This document shows positions 25,680 to 35,826 of a stretch of DNA of 64,000 bases, piece by piece. The stretch comes from Salinivibrio kushneri (GTDB taxonomy: Bacteria > Pseudomonadota > Gammaproteobacteria > Enterobacterales > Vibrionaceae), in contig NZ_CP040022.1 in NCBI RefSeq assembly GCF_005280275.1, positions 538,385 to 602,384 of the forward strand, written 5' to 3'. A program made the position numbers and the translations under genes. Position 1 is the first letter of the stretch, and each line of letters begins with the position of its first letter. Below the pieces are notes generated by a model. It saw only the letters and a list, made by a program, of their open reading frames with translations. It was not told the DNA's origin and searched no databases.

Positions 25680-26276
25680 ATGGACATTTGCCAATGGGCA
25701 CAACAAAGCGAGGCTGAGCGTGCGTACCACGATAGCGAGTGGGGCGTGCCAACGTTTGATGATCAAGCGATCTTTGAGTTTATTTGTTTAGAGGGCGCAC
25801 AAGCAGGACTGAGTTGGCGTCTCATCCTACAAAAGCGTGCGGCTTATCGTGCCGCGTTCTCCGATTTCGACTTCTATCAACTCGCCAACGTGGCCGAGCC
25901 GAATATCGCGGCGATCATGGCCAACCACGAGATTGTCCGCAATCGCTTGAAAGTGGCCTCTGTGTTTACCAATGCTAAGGCGGCGGTGACGCTGGTGGAA
26001 GAGTATGGATCCCTAGCGAAGGCACTTTGGCAGTTTACCGGCGGTGTACCGATTGTTAATCAGCACCAATCGGATGCCGATGTGGCGACCGCGACCGACG
26101 AGTCCCACGCCATGAGCCGCTTTTTGAAAAAGCGCGGGTTTAAATTTGTAGGCGAGACGATTTGCTATTCGCTGATGCAAGCGCTTGGTATGGTCAATGA
26201 TCATGTCGTCACGTGCCCGCGCTATCAACCCTGTTGCGAACTGGCGGATTCGGTAAAAGCACTATCTCAGAAATAA
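25680..26276 (+). CDS. tag: DNA-3-methyladenine glycosylase I
   Basis: A 198-residue helix-hairpin-helix glycosylase that removes 3-methyladenine. Zinc ligands are visible: Cys4 and His17 (C-Q-W...Y-H-D-S-E-W-G), with His and Cys in N-D-H-V-V-T-C-P-R-Y near the end. The catalytic region includes L-E-G-A-Q-A-G-L-S-W. ATG at 25680 has GAGG six bases upstream. The last ten bases overlap the convergent NlpC gene. Confidence 0.93.
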   Translation: MDICQWAQQSEAERAYHDSEWGVPTFDDQAIFEFICLEGAQAGLSWRLILQKRAAYRAAFSDFDFYQLANVAEPNIAAIMANHEIVRNRLKVASVFTNAKAAVTLVEEYGSLAKALWQFTGGVPIVNQHQSDADVATATDESHAMSRFLKKRGFKFVGETICYSLMQALGMVNDHVVTCPRYQPCCELADSVKALSQK

Positions 26277-26749
26277 CGGCGGAATTGCCAGAAGCGCGCT
26301 TGCCAATAGGGATTATCCAATCGTGACACTGTCACGCCTTTTGAGGCGGACGCATGCATAAACCGCTGTCCACCCAGAAATATGCCGACATGGCGAAGGC
26401 CAGGGCGAATATGAAAAAACACCAGATCGCCTTGGCGTGCAGATTGATAGTCAATGGCATAGCCGGTTTTTGCTTGGCCGTGGGTGGTGCGCGGTAGTGG
26501 CGTGGCGAGCGCGTCTTGATAAACGCGTTGCGTATACGCTGAGCAATCGATGCCTTGGCGTGAGGTGCCTCCCCACCGATAAGGTGTGCCTTGCCACTGA
26601 CGATAAAGCTGATTGAGTACCTGGTCTAGCGCCTGATCGCGAATCGTTTTGTCCGAACTAGGCATGTCACCTGTCGTTGCCGCGTCACGCTGCGTCGCAC
26701 AGCCTGCCAGAAAAACGGTAAAAACAAATATCACTAACCAATGTTTCAT
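26267..26749 (-). CDS. NlpC/P60 family lipoprotein, probable peptidoglycan endopeptidase
   Basis: A 160-residue lipoprotein (lipobox L-A-G-C at 17) with a Spr/MepS-type NlpC/P60 domain. The catalytic Cys69 is in G-I-D-C-S, His120 in L-R-H-V-G-I-F, and the third polar residue His132 in M-H-A-S. It would cut cross-linked peptides in the wall from the outer membrane. Its start overlaps the diguanylate cyclase stop by four bases, which is an unusual pairing, and its 3' end overlaps tag. Confidence 0.9.
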   Translation of the reverse strand: MKHWLVIFVFTVFLAGCATQRDAATTGDMPSSDKTIRDQALDQVLNQLYRQWQGTPYRWGGTSRQGIDCSAYTQRVYQDALATPLPRTTHGQAKTGYAIDYQSARQGDLVFFHIRPGLRHVGIFLGGQRFMHASASKGVTVSRLDNPYWQARFWQFRRYF

Positions 26750-27975
26750 ACACTGCCCTTAATGCAGTTACGCCCGGCCTCTTTGGCTTTGTACAAGGCT
26801 TTATCTGCCAACTGTAATACCTCGTCGGGGGTGTCGGCTTGCGAGGCATCAGCATAGCCAATGCTGACCGTTATATTGACCGGTTTGTTTTGGCTTGCAT
26901 ATCCGCGCTTTTGCCGGCCTTGTTTGTCATCATGGGGACGAGACGCATCACGTAGAACCAAGGGGTAATTGGCGATATCCTCACGCAGGGCGTCAAGAAA
27001 CGGTAGGCAGTGTTCGGTGGTTTTTCCTTTAAACAACAACGTAAATTCTTCACCGCCGTAACGAAAGGCACTGGCGCCTCCTTCACAATGTGCCATATGT
27101 TTGGCGACGAGCTTAAGGACATCATCGCCTGTTTCGTGACCGTATTTATCATTAAATTTTTTAAAGTGGTCAACGTCGAGCATCGCGAGGGTATATTGGC
27201 GGCCCAGATGTTTGAGCTCGTCTTCAAGTGCGCGACGCCCCGCAATTTCGGTAAGCCCATCAATAAAGGCCAGTTGGTGGCTGAGCGATACCTGGTTGGC
27301 AATCAATAACACGCCCGCCAACGAAAATATCAGCGAAGAAATGAAAGGCACGTTAAAAAATACGAGGGTTGTGACACCGCATAACACGCTGACAAAAGCA
27401 GCATGATCCTCAATGCTATTTTTGCGCAACAGTCGAATGATACTGACACAGACCAAAATAGAAAGCAGCACGATCAGCAGCAGTGGCATGGGGCTCACTG
27501 ACGTTACTCTGACTAATACCGGGTGTTGATGGAGAGAGATAGACAGCTCACCGAATTGCTGCACGAGAAGCGCACACCAGCCGATTTCCATACCAATGGC
27601 GAGGAAAAAGAACAGGCCAAATCGAGAGGTGAGTTTTTGATCGCGCACGATGATCATATACAGCAAGTTAATCGGTAGCGCGACCGTGAGCAGCAAGTAC
27701 TCCATATAGGTCGTGCCATGATTGAGTGGCGATTGTAGTCGCGTGAGGATCACTGTGTATCCCACTAATAAGATCACCACCATCATACCGACGCGGGCGC
27801 TTTTGAATAAGTGGCTTAAAAGGAGCGCGGTGAATAACAGAAAATACGGCGCTGCGTAAATTAAGTTGTAATAGGGAGCTAGCGAGGCAATCAAGGGTTG
27901 ATAGCTCGCGGCAAGCAGCAGCAGTAAAACAATGGGCGTCCCCATACGGACCACGGATGAACGCAAAAATCCCAT
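26746..27975 (-). CDS. Membrane-bound diguanylate cyclase (GGDEF)
   Basis: A 409-residue protein. Seven to eight hydrophobic helices fill residues about 10-235 and could be a sensor module; the C-terminal 165 residues are GGDEF. The active site reads F-R-Y-G-G-E-E-F, and D-V-D-H-F-K-K-F-N-D and G-H-E-T-G-D-D-V-L are intact, so c-di-GMP synthesis is expected. I do not see an RxxD inhibitory site at the usual position. Translationally coupled to the NlpC lipoprotein gene. Confidence 0.88.
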   Translation of the reverse strand: MGFLRSSVVRMGTPIVLLLLLAASYQPLIASLAPYYNLIYAAPYFLLFTALLLSHLFKSARVGMMVVILLVGYTVILTRLQSPLNHGTTYMEYLLLTVALPINLLYMIIVRDQKLTSRFGLFFFLAIGMEIGWCALLVQQFGELSISLHQHPVLVRVTSVSPMPLLLIVLLSILVCVSIIRLLRKNSIEDHAAFVSVLCGVTTLVFFNVPFISSLIFSLAGVLLIANQVSLSHQLAFIDGLTEIAGRRALEDELKHLGRQYTLAMLDVDHFKKFNDKYGHETGDDVLKLVAKHMAHCEGGASAFRYGGEEFTLLFKGKTTEHCLPFLDALREDIANYPLVLRDASRPHDDKQGRQKRGYASQNKPVNITVSIGYADASQADTPDEVLQLADKALYKAKEAGRNCIKGSV

Positions 27976-28111
27976 GAAACCTCTTATTGGGTTGAGGTAA
28001 CACCATTAACGTACCACGGATAGCTGCTTAGGGGGTGGCCTGACGCTGAGAATGTGATAACTGCAATGGTCTAGCGAGTCAGTTTATTTTAATGATTAGA
28101 CTATCATTTTA

Positions 28112-28147
28112 GAGGCAAAAAGAAAGCCAAGCGATGCTTGGCTTTCT
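28112..28147 (-). terminator. Intrinsic terminator of rnb
   Basis: Twelve-base stem AGAAAGCCAAGC/GCTTGGCTTTCT with a three-base loop. Followed by five T on the minus strand. Confidence 0.92.
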
Positions 28148-28190
28148 GCGGACATTTTGCACGACGGGCGTGGTTAGAGCGAGAACAGAT

Positions 28191-30173
28191 TTATTCGCTC
28201 TGTGACGCCTCAGGCAGGGTAAATACTTGGGTTGGCTTAGCCACAATCGAGCGCGTTGTCTCTTTAATATCGGCGATAATGACTTCTAGGCTATCACCGA
28301 GCTTGAACTCAATATTCCCGTCGATAGTCACTGTGCCCGTCTCTTTATCACAAGCAATCCGCGTTTTGTTATCCATAATCAACGACGATGGAATAAAGGC
28401 AGGCGCGCCATTTTCCAGCAAGCGTACACGCATTCCGGCTCGGTTGATGTCAAAAATCTCCGCGGTGTAGCGGGTTTGCGCTTCAACTTCTGGCTTGAGC
28501 AAGCGGGTATAGAGCCAATCAGCGACATCGCGCTCGGCCATCCGGTGATGCTTACGATGGCCAGCAAGCTCTTCACCCACGGTATCGGCCGGGGCATTGG
28601 CCTCTGTTTCACCGCGAACAATCGCTTTAAGCAAGCGGTGGTTGATCATATCGCCGTATTTACGGATAGGTGATGTCCACGTGGCGTAGACATCTAGGCC
28701 CATCGCGTAGTGTGGTGCTGGCTCATGACCAATTTCGCTGTAGGCTTGGAAACGGCGCAAGCGATTATCGAGATAGGTGGTATCTAGGCTGTTTAACCAG
28801 CGACGGAGTGCGCTGAAGCCTTCGACGGTGGCTAGGCTTTCGCTGTCCGCCTCGCCGTCGTGCGCTTTCACCAGCTCGACCACATCGTCGAGCTTTTCAC
28901 TGTTAAAGCCGGCGTGTGTGTTAAAGATACCAAACCCGAATGCGTCACGAAGCTTGCGGCCTGCGCAGATGTTGGCGCTGATCATCGACTCTTCCACGAT
29001 CCGATTGGCAATGCGGCGCTGATCGGTGTGGATGGCAATCACATCGTTGTCTTCGCTGAGCTCAAAGCGATAATCAGGACGGTCGGGGAAGGTCACCGCA
29101 TGCGTCTCACGCCACTCAATGCGAGCAAGTGCAAACTGGTGAAGCTGATGAATTTGGTCGGCGATGGCCGGTGTTTCTGGTTGCCATGCAGCCTGTTCGC
29201 CTTGTTCGATGTAGTCAGATACCTTGTCGTAGGCCAGCTGGCCATGTGACTGAATCCAAGCCGAGAAGAACTCTGCGTCATCAGCAATAGTGCCATCGGC
29301 AGCGATATTGAAGGTACAGCAAAGCGCCGGGCGCTTTTCGTTAGCTCGCAGTGAACATAAGTCATCACTCAGATCACGCGGCAGCATTGGTATATTGCGC
29401 CCAGGCAAATAAATGGTGAACCCGCGGTCACGCGCGACTTTATCGAGCGCCTCATCGGCATCAATGTATGCCGTTGGATCGGCAATGGCCACTGTCATGG
29501 TAAAGCCACCTTGTGCGTTGGCTTTGACGTACAGGGCGTCATCCATGTCTTTGGTGGATTCACTGTCGATGGTCACAAACGGTAAATCAGTCAGGTCGCG
29601 ACGTTCGAGTCCTTGCTCCAGCAGTGGCCACTCATCTTTTGGGGCCGGCTCTTGGTTGGGCAAGTTATGTTTTGCCAGCGTGACCCACCAAGGCGCAATT
29701 TTATCGTCCGCATCGGTGATTTTTTCACTGGCCTGGCACATAAAGTTGTCGTCGCCTTTCAGTGGGTGGCGGATGAGGGACGCGACGACCCAGTCACCTT
29801 CTTTCAAGTTGTCTTGCGACAAGCCACGCTGCGTTTTTGCGCGCAGGGCGTCTTTCATTTGCGGGTGATCGGGGACCACGTTGAGACGATTACGGATCCA
29901 CTGCACACGGCCAATAAAGCGATCTAAGCTGGCTTCTACCAGCGTATCCGGCTCAGCCACTTCGCGGTCTTTCTCGGTGCGAACAAAGGCTTCAACACGG
30001 TCACCGTGGAGCACTTTCTTCATATAAGGAGGCGGAATGAAAAGGCTGGTCTTGTCATCAACTTCGAGGAAGCCGAAGCCTTTTTCGGTGGCTTTTACCT
30101 GGCCTTCTTTTTTCGGCAAGGTTTCTTGGATTTGTTGCTTTAGCTGTGCTAGCAGGGGATTGTCTTGAAACAT
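28191..30173 (-). CDS. rnb: Exoribonuclease II
   Basis: A 660-residue RNase II that degrades single-stranded RNA 3' to 5'. Order: N-terminal cold-shock domains (G-F-G-F-L-E-V-D-D near 32), RNB domain beginning [15 protein letters not shown] with the catalytic aspartates, T-S-P-I-R-K-Y-G-D in the middle, and a C-terminal S1 domain. Length equals E. coli Rnb (644) plus a short tail. Monocistronic, with a terminator, and divergent from deaD. Confidence 0.96.
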   Translation of the reverse strand: MFQDNPLLAQLKQQIQETLPKKEGQVKATEKGFGFLEVDDKTSLFIPPPYMKKVLHGDRVEAFVRTEKDREVAEPDTLVEASLDRFIGRVQWIRNRLNVVPDHPQMKDALRAKTQRGLSQDNLKEGDWVVASLIRHPLKGDDNFMCQASEKITDADDKIAPWWVTLAKHNLPNQEPAPKDEWPLLEQGLERRDLTDLPFVTIDSESTKDMDDALYVKANAQGGFTMTVAIADPTAYIDADEALDKVARDRGFTIYLPGRNIPMLPRDLSDDLCSLRANEKRPALCCTFNIAADGTIADDAEFFSAWIQSHGQLAYDKVSDYIEQGEQAAWQPETPAIADQIHQLHQFALARIEWRETHAVTFPDRPDYRFELSEDNDVIAIHTDQRRIANRIVEESMISANICAGRKLRDAFGFGIFNTHAGFNSEKLDDVVELVKAHDGEADSESLATVEGFSALRRWLNSLDTTYLDNRLRRFQAYSEIGHEPAPHYAMGLDVYATWTSPIRKYGDMINHRLLKAIVRGETEANAPADTVGEELAGHRKHHRMAERDVADWLYTRLLKPEVEAQTRYTAEIFDINRAGMRVRLLENGAPAFIPSSLIMDNKTRIACDKETGTVTIDGNIEFKLGDSLEVIIADIKETTRSIVAKPTQVFTLPEASQSE

Positions 30174-30524
30174 AACTCGGGTCTCGATAAACGGATCGCC
30201 ACACTATACGGATTCACTGTTTCAAAACCAACCCGTGACACTAAAATCCTGTGACTCGATTTAAACGTATGGAAAGTGCGGAGAATTACCGCGACCTTTG
30301 TTGCCTCTATGTACAAATTGCTATAAACCTGCTCACATGCCGCAAATTTTGTGAACTTGTTCAACTTTTTCTGGCTTTTTTAGTGTAAATAGCGCAGAAT
30401 GCACATCCTTAATGACCGAGGCCCATGGCGCTGGTGACTGACACTGTATGACAGACAGTGTTGCATGGTTGAGCAGAACGCTTGAGGGGCCCCGTTTCGC
30501 TACACTCTATAGATTGGGATCCCA
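30174..30524. other. Divergent control region and long leader between rnb and deaD
   Basis: 351 bases, AT-rich on the rnb side. Contains a seven-base stem-loop ACACTGT/ACAGTGT (30441-30461), GGGGCCCC (30486-30493), and a palindrome over the deaD start. A long structured leader would fit cold-shock control of deaD. No open frame is supported. Confidence 0.5.
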
Positions 30525-30526
30525 AT
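30513..30526 (+). promoter_or_regulatory. Palindrome covering the deaD ribosome site and start codon
   Basis: ATTGGGATCCCAAT is a perfect 14-base palindrome. Its GGGA is the only plausible Shine-Dalgarno and its last AT belongs to the ATG start. In RNA a small hairpin could hide the start. Confidence 0.5.
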
Positions 30527-32297
30527 GCAAGAATCTGTAACCAAATTTCGCCAGTTAGATCTGGCCGACACCCTTTTGTCTGCGCTTGACTCAATGGGCT
30601 TTGAAACCCCCACACCTATCCAAGCCGCTTCTATCCCTGTACTCCTCGAAGGCCGTGATGCGCTCGGTAAAGCACAAACCGGTACGGGTAAAACCGCTGC
30701 ATTCTCGCTGCCGCTGTTGAACAAAGTCGACTTAAGCCAGCGTAAGCCACAAGCTATCGTTATGGCACCAACGCGTGAGCTTGCCATCCAAGTCGCGGCG
30801 GAAATGAAGACGCTGGCACAAAACATCAAAGGCTTAAAAGTCCTTGAGATTTACGGCGGTGCGTCGATTGTTGACCAAATGAAAGCGCTGAAAAGCGGCG
30901 CGCACATCGTGGTCGGTACGCCAGGACGTGTGAAAGACTTGATCAACCGCGATCGCTTGAAACTCGACGAAGTGCATACCTTTATCCTCGACGAAGCGGA
31001 TGAAATGCTCAAGATGGGCTTTGTGGACGATGTTACCTGGATCATGGAGCAAGCGCCTGAGAGTGCACAGCGCATCCTGTTCTCGGCAACCATGCCGCCT
31101 ATCGTGAAACAAATCGTTGATCGCTTCTTGCGTGAGCCGGCGCGTATCGACGTCGCGGGTAGCAACCGTACGGTTGAGAAGGTTGAGCAGCAGTTCTGGG
31201 TGGTTAAAGGTGTTGAAAAAGACGAAGCGATGAGCCGTCTGCTAGAAACGCAAGACACTGATGCGTCTATCGTCTTTGTGCGCACCCGCCAAGACACCGA
31301 GCGTCTTGCCGACTGGTTGTCAGCGCGTGGTTTTAAATCGGCGGCACTGCACGGGGATATCCCACAGTCACTGCGTGAGCGCACGGTTGATCACTTAAAG
31401 CGTGGCGTGATTGATATTTTGGTCGCGACTGACGTCGTGGCACGTGGCCTTGATGTACCGCGCATCACTCACGTATTTAACTATGATATTCCGTTTGATG
31501 CGGAGTCTTACATTCACCGTATTGGTCGTACTGGCCGTGCTGGCCGCGCGGGTAAAGCGATTCTGTTGGTGCGTCCGAACCAAATGCGCATGCTGCGCAC
31601 GGTTGAGCGTGTCACGCAGACCAAGATGGAAGAAATTCAGCTGCCAAACCGCGATAAAGTGGCGGAAGCACGTGTCGCTCAACTAGCCGGCGAGTTAGCT
31701 GAAAAGAAAGATGGCGATGCCATGGCACCTTTCGTTGAGCTGATTGAGCAACTGCAAAACGATATCGACGTGGATGCAACCACTTTGGCAGCGATGTTGC
31801 TACAACGCCAGCAAGGCAAGCGTCCATTGTTCTACAAGGGCCCAGACCCGATGATTGCGGCGATGGAGCGTGAGAAACAACGCCGCGAACGTCGTCGTGA
31901 CGATCGTCAAAATGGCACTGACCGTCGTGACACCAACCCAGCTGATTGGGATACGTACCAATTGGACGTGGGTCGTGAGCAAGGTGTTCAGGTTAAAGAT
32001 ATCGTGGGCGCGATTGCTAATGAGCTTGGATTAAACAAGCAAAACATTGGCGCAATCAAGCTGGCCCCGGCACATACGTTTGTACAGCTGCCGAAAACCA
32101 TGCCGAAAGACGTGTTTGCACAGTTGCAAAAACTGCGCATTCGCCAAAAAGAAACCAACGCACAGCGTGTTGAAGGTCAGATCATGCGCGAGCGTCGTGG
32201 TGGTGACCGCAATGGTGGCGGTCGTGGCCGTAATGAGCGTGGCCGTGGCGAACGTCGTTTCAACCGTGCGCGCGGCGAACGTCGTCAAGCACAGTAA
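30525..32297 (+). CDS. deaD: ATP-dependent RNA helicase DeaD (CsdA)
   Basis: A 590-residue DEAD-box helicase for ribosome assembly and mRNA turnover, cold-induced in relatives. Q motif F-x-x-L-x-L near residue 10, Walker A A-Q-T-G-T-G-K-T (50-57), D-E-A-D (156-159), S-A-T, and H-R-I-G-R-T-G-R-A-G-R. The C-terminus has the DbpA-like RNA-binding domain (V-K-D-I-V-G-A-I-A-N-E-L-G-L) and a long Arg/Gly-rich tail, as in DeaD. Ends at a strong terminator. Confidence 0.96.
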   Translation: MQESVTKFRQLDLADTLLSALDSMGFETPTPIQAASIPVLLEGRDALGKAQTGTGKTAAFSLPLLNKVDLSQRKPQAIVMAPTRELAIQVAAEMKTLAQNIKGLKVLEIYGGASIVDQMKALKSGAHIVVGTPGRVKDLINRDRLKLDEVHTFILDEADEMLKMGFVDDVTWIMEQAPESAQRILFSATMPPIVKQIVDRFLREPARIDVAGSNRTVEKVEQQFWVVKGVEKDEAMSRLLETQDTDASIVFVRTRQDTERLADWLSARGFKSAALHGDIPQSLRERTVDHLKRGVIDILVATDVVARGLDVPRITHVFNYDIPFDAESYIHRIGRTGRAGRAGKAILLVRPNQMRMLRTVERVTQTKMEEIQLPNRDKVAEARVAQLAGELAEKKDGDAMAPFVELIEQLQNDIDVDATTLAAMLLQRQQGKRPLFYKGPDPMIAAMEREKQRRERRRDDRQNGTDRRDTNPADWDTYQLDVGREQGVQVKDIVGAIANELGLNKQNIGAIKLAPAHTFVQLPKTMPKDVFAQLQKLRIRQKETNAQRVEGQIMRERRGGDRNGGGRGRNERGRGERRFNRARGERRQAQ

Positions 32298-32304
32298 AAT
32301 TAGG

Positions 32305-32332
32305 AAGCCGGGCAGTGAAGCCCGGCTTTTTT
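32305..32332 (+). terminator. Intrinsic terminator of deaD
   Basis: Stem AAGCCGGGC/GCCCGGCTT, six-base loop, then six T. Confidence 0.93.
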
Positions 32333-32532
32333 GTAACGTGTCTGCGATGTAATGCCTTGTATGCAGGGTATTAACGACGTAGATATGAGGTCTTTAATCC
32401 ACCATGACATTCAGGAATAAGACCGATATAGTTAAACGGTGAGGTGATAAGCGTCACGCCACTGTTTGTCGCTACGCGTGGTGGCGATGGATCGATAAAC
32501 CACGAGCGTGTTAATGATGAGTTGCCTCTGTC

Positions 32533-33993
32533 ATGATTAACTTTAAAAATACCCTGCGTCTGCTTGGCATGCCTATTTTATGGATGGGTGTTGTCCAATT
32601 TGTTTTTGGACTCTTATCGCTTTTTATTTTCCGCGATGGTGTCTCAACCGACTTCTTTTACCCTTCTTTGCTAATGATGATTTCATCATTGGCCATCTCG
32701 TGGCTTTTTCGGCAAAGCAAACTCAATCAGGTCACCTTTCGCGATGCGTTACTGTTTTCGACGCTGACCTGGATATTGGTGGGGTTGCTGGGCGGTATTC
32801 CGATAGAGTTGGTCACTGGGGTTAACTTTACTGATGCCACGTTTGAGTCGATCAGTGCTTTGAGTACGGCAGGGGCCACCATTTTAAGTGGCTTGGACAA
32901 TATGCCTGCTTCGTTCTTGCTCTACCGCCAATTTTTGCAATGGATGGGAGGGCTTGGCGTGGTGATCTTCGTGGTCGCGGTATTGCCAATGCTCAACGTG
33001 GGTGGCATGCGGCTATTAAAAGCGGAAACGCCCGGGCCAATCAAAGACGAAAAACTCTCCCCCCGAATCTCAAAAACGGCGCACTATTTGTGGGGGGTAT
33101 ATGTGGTGATCACCCTTGTATGTGCGCTGGCCTATTACATGGCTGGCATGAGTGCGTATGATGCGATTGCCCATAGTTTTTCTACTGTCTCAACCGGTGG
33201 GTTTTCTACCCACGATGCCAGCATGTGGTATTTTCAAAGCCACCTTATTTTAATGATTTCTAATGTGTTTATGCTGCTGGGCGCGATCAATTTTGGTTTG
33301 CATTTTCGTATTTTCCGTATCGGTTGGCGCGGTTTAAAACTGTATATCGATGATGAAGAGTCACGGGTATTTTTGATTGTGGTGGCGTGCCTGTCTCTGA
33401 TGTTGGGCTTTTACTTGTTCGGCGAAGCGCGTTATGAATCGCTCTGGGTATCACTAAGCTTTGCGGCGTTCCATGTGGTCTCTTTTATTACCAGTACCGG
33501 GTTTGGGGCCGCGGATCTTAGCTCGTGGCCAGCGGCAACCGCCTTATTCTTGGTGTTTTGCGCCTATCTTGGCGGCTGCTCAGGGTCGACTGCCGGCGGC
33601 AATAAAATGATCCGTGATATTGTCACTTTTAAAATCATTCGTCGCCAATTACACCAACTGGTACACCCCTCGGCCGTGATCCCGATTCGTTATCAAGACA
33701 AGGTGGTCTCGAACGATGTGACTCAAGCGGTGATGGCATTTATGTCGCTGGCAGCGCTGACTACCGGTGTGTTTACCCTATTAATGATGATGACCGGGCT
33801 CGATTTTTGGTCGGCATTTACTGCCGTGGTCGCTTGTATCAATGTGCTTGGGCCAGGTTTTGGTGAAGTAGGCAGTAACTTCCAGCCCGTGACAGATACG
33901 GGCATTTGGATCCTAAATATTGCCATGATCCTAGGGCGTTTGGAGTATTTCACCGTATTGGCGCTGTTTATGCCGCACTTTTGGCGTTGGTAA
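32533..33993 (+). CDS. trkH: Trk-type potassium uptake protein TrkH
   Basis: A 486-residue channel-like subunit with four M1-P-M2 repeats. Pore-loop glycines are visible in A-L-S-T-A-G-A-T, S-T-V-S-T-G-G-F-S, I-T-S-T-G-F-G-A and N-V-L-G-P-G-F-G. Size matches TrkH rather than KtrB. It depends on a TrkA regulator encoded elsewhere. Convergent with the decarboxylase gene, whose stop directly follows. Confidence 0.93.
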   Translation: MINFKNTLRLLGMPILWMGVVQFVFGLLSLFIFRDGVSTDFFYPSLLMMISSLAISWLFRQSKLNQVTFRDALLFSTLTWILVGLLGGIPIELVTGVNFTDATFESISALSTAGATILSGLDNMPASFLLYRQFLQWMGGLGVVIFVVAVLPMLNVGGMRLLKAETPGPIKDEKLSPRISKTAHYLWGVYVVITLVCALAYYMAGMSAYDAIAHSFSTVSTGGFSTHDASMWYFQSHLILMISNVFMLLGAINFGLHFRIFRIGWRGLKLYIDDEESRVFLIVVACLSLMLGFYLFGEARYESLWVSLSFAAFHVVSFITSTGFGAADLSSWPAATALFLVFCAYLGGCSGSTAGGNKMIRDIVTFKIIRRQLHQLVHPSAVIPIRYQDKVVSNDVTQAVMAFMSLAALTTGVFTLLMMMTGLDFWSAFTAVVACINVLGPGFGEVGSNFQPVTDTGIWILNIAMILGRLEYFTVLALFMPHFWRW

Positions 33994-35661
33994 CTAGACC
34001 AACTGTTCTGTGTATTCGGTGCATATCGAAGCGACAAACTCATCAATATGTGTGTAACGCGTGTACGGATTTAAAAAAACGGCTTTCTCACCGGGAATAA
34101 ACAGGCATTGGCCATTGGAGTCAAATTCTGTGTGTGCAATGGACTCGACCCAATTGGTTTGTAGCTTTTTGCCTTGTCGGGCAAGAAAATGCTGACGGTG
34201 GAATAAGCTATGTTGGGTAATGCTGTCAATGCGCGCCCCGACCTGATGCAAGGTTTGTTCTTGTTGGAACATCGCATTCACATCCAGTGTCGGGGAGGGT
34301 TGATAGAGGCGAAACGCGACCGTCGGCCCCAAGTTGTCACCAGCGACGACCTTGCAATGGGGGAGTGCGTCTAGGTGCGCTTTTAAATACTCGGCATTTT
34401 GCAAGCTATGCGCAATCATGGTTTGATAGCCGCGTTTACCCAGCATATTGAGGGCGCAATAACTGCCATAAGCCCCTGCGGCGCCACGCGAGCATTCTAT
34501 TGTCGACTGTAGATGGGTTTGTTGTGTTTTGCTGCTTTCAAAATAAGAAAAGTAATGCGGATCTTGCTTGAGATGCTCCATGTCTGTGTGTTGTTTGAAC
34601 ATTACCAGGCTGGCGGTATAGGGCACGAATCCCCACTTTTGAAAGTCGATAGTGATGGAATCGGCAAAGCGTAGCCCGCGGATGCGTGGTATTAATGCTT
34701 GAAGTTTGTTCAATGTCGCAGCGTTGATCCCGATGGGGTTGGCGGCGAAATCATAATCATTGAACATCACTAATGGCCAGCCCACTGCCGCATCAACATG
34801 GATATGTGGTTTTACGGACGTGTCAAAGCGCTGACAGGCTTGCGTCGTGATTTGATACACGCGCTCAATGTCGTCAATCGCGAAGGTATCTGTGGTACCA
34901 AAGGTCAGCAAAATGGTAGGCACCGGTATCTTCTCGGCTAAACAATGGTTGAGCGAGTAGGCAAAATCGTCCAGATCAAGTCGGTTGTTGGCATCCACTT
35001 TAATACGCAATACCTGGTTGGGGATATCTATGCCCAGTAAACCGAGGTTAGTCATATTTGAATAGTGGCCGGCGAGTGAGTTAATCATGCGAAAATCTTG
35101 TCCTTGCAACCCCCGCTGGCCTGATAGCGGGAACTGCTTTCTCAGTCCCATCAAGTAACCGTACAAATTGCCGAACGTCCCGCCTTGGGTAACAATTCCG
35201 GTTGCTTGGTCAGGATCATAGCCAATCAAATTAGCGACTTGGCGCACGAGTGTTTTTTCTAGCTCTACAGACATTCCCGCGTATTCGCTATACACGAGAT
35301 TGGGGTTCGCCATGGTAGCAAGGAGAGCCCCATGTATCGCCGGATCGCAGGGGGCGGTGATCACGTTTTCCACCGCACGAGGTGATGTCCAATCTTTGGA
35401 GTAGGTGGCGGCTTGCCGTGCCAGATGAGGCAGTGTCGTGGCGCTAATGTCACTTTGTTCGGGAACATGCGTTTGTTGGCTCAATGGATTCGCCGTGTCG
35501 GCCACAACAGGATGCATGCCGTTCTCCAACCAATGAGCCAGCTCTGGCGTCCGATAGACGGGCCAGCGATCAGGGTCACGGTCGAAAAAGTGTTGGCGAA
35601 TGGTTTGGTATTGTTGGGCAAACGTCGTGGTTAACGCGTGTGTTGGAAAAGAACGAGACAT
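33994..35661 (-). CDS. Pyridoxal-phosphate-dependent group II decarboxylase
   Basis: About 555 residues of the glutamate/aromatic/aspartate decarboxylase fold type I family. G-I-V-T-Q-G-G-T-F-G-N-L-Y-G contributes to phosphate binding. H-I-H-V-D-A-A-V-G-W holds the cofactor aspartate. The Schiff-base lysine is probably Lys342 in D-F-Q-K-W-G-F, where Gln replaces the usual His before Lys. I chose ATG at 35661, preceded by GAGGG; 35727 is a longer option. Substrate is uncertain: aspartate, glutamate, diaminobutyrate and aromatic amino acids are all possible. Confidence 0.8.
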   Translation of the reverse strand: MSRSFPTHALTTTFAQQYQTIRQHFFDRDPDRWPVYRTPELAHWLENGMHPVVADTANPLSQQTHVPEQSDISATTLPHLARQAATYSKDWTSPRAVENVITAPCDPAIHGALLATMANPNLVYSEYAGMSVELEKTLVRQVANLIGYDPDQATGIVTQGGTFGNLYGYLMGLRKQFPLSGQRGLQGQDFRMINSLAGHYSNMTNLGLLGIDIPNQVLRIKVDANNRLDLDDFAYSLNHCLAEKIPVPTILLTFGTTDTFAIDDIERVYQITTQACQRFDTSVKPHIHVDAAVGWPLVMFNDYDFAANPIGINAATLNKLQALIPRIRGLRFADSITIDFQKWGFVPYTASLVMFKQHTDMEHLKQDPHYFSYFESSKTQQTHLQSTIECSRGAAGAYGSYCALNMLGKRGYQTMIAHSLQNAEYLKAHLDALPHCKVVAGDNLGPTVAFRLYQPSPTLDVNAMFQQEQTLHQVGARIDSITQHSLFHRQHFLARQGKKLQTNWVESIAHTEFDSNGQCLFIPGEKAVFLNPYTRYTHIDEFVASICTEYTEQLV

Positions 35662-35766
35662 AGGTACAACCCTCGCCAATAGGAAGCAGGCAGTCATATA
35701 CTGCCTAATCGGGTGAACGTCAGCCATAGTCGGCTTGTGTCGTGCTGAGCCGAGTTTTGCTTGGTA

Positions 35767-35803
35767 CGGGATATGGCGCCGCGGCCTTGCAACGCCAATC
35801 CCG
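35767..35803. other. Strong GC-rich hairpin between chemoreceptor and decarboxylase genes
   Basis: CGGGATATGGCG and CGCCAATCCCG pair over 11 bases with one bulged A around a 14-base loop. There is no T-run on either side. It could attenuate read-through from the chemoreceptor gene into the decarboxylase gene. Confidence 0.5.
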
Positions 35804-35826
35804 CTGAGCTACAGGGCTTTGCTGAC

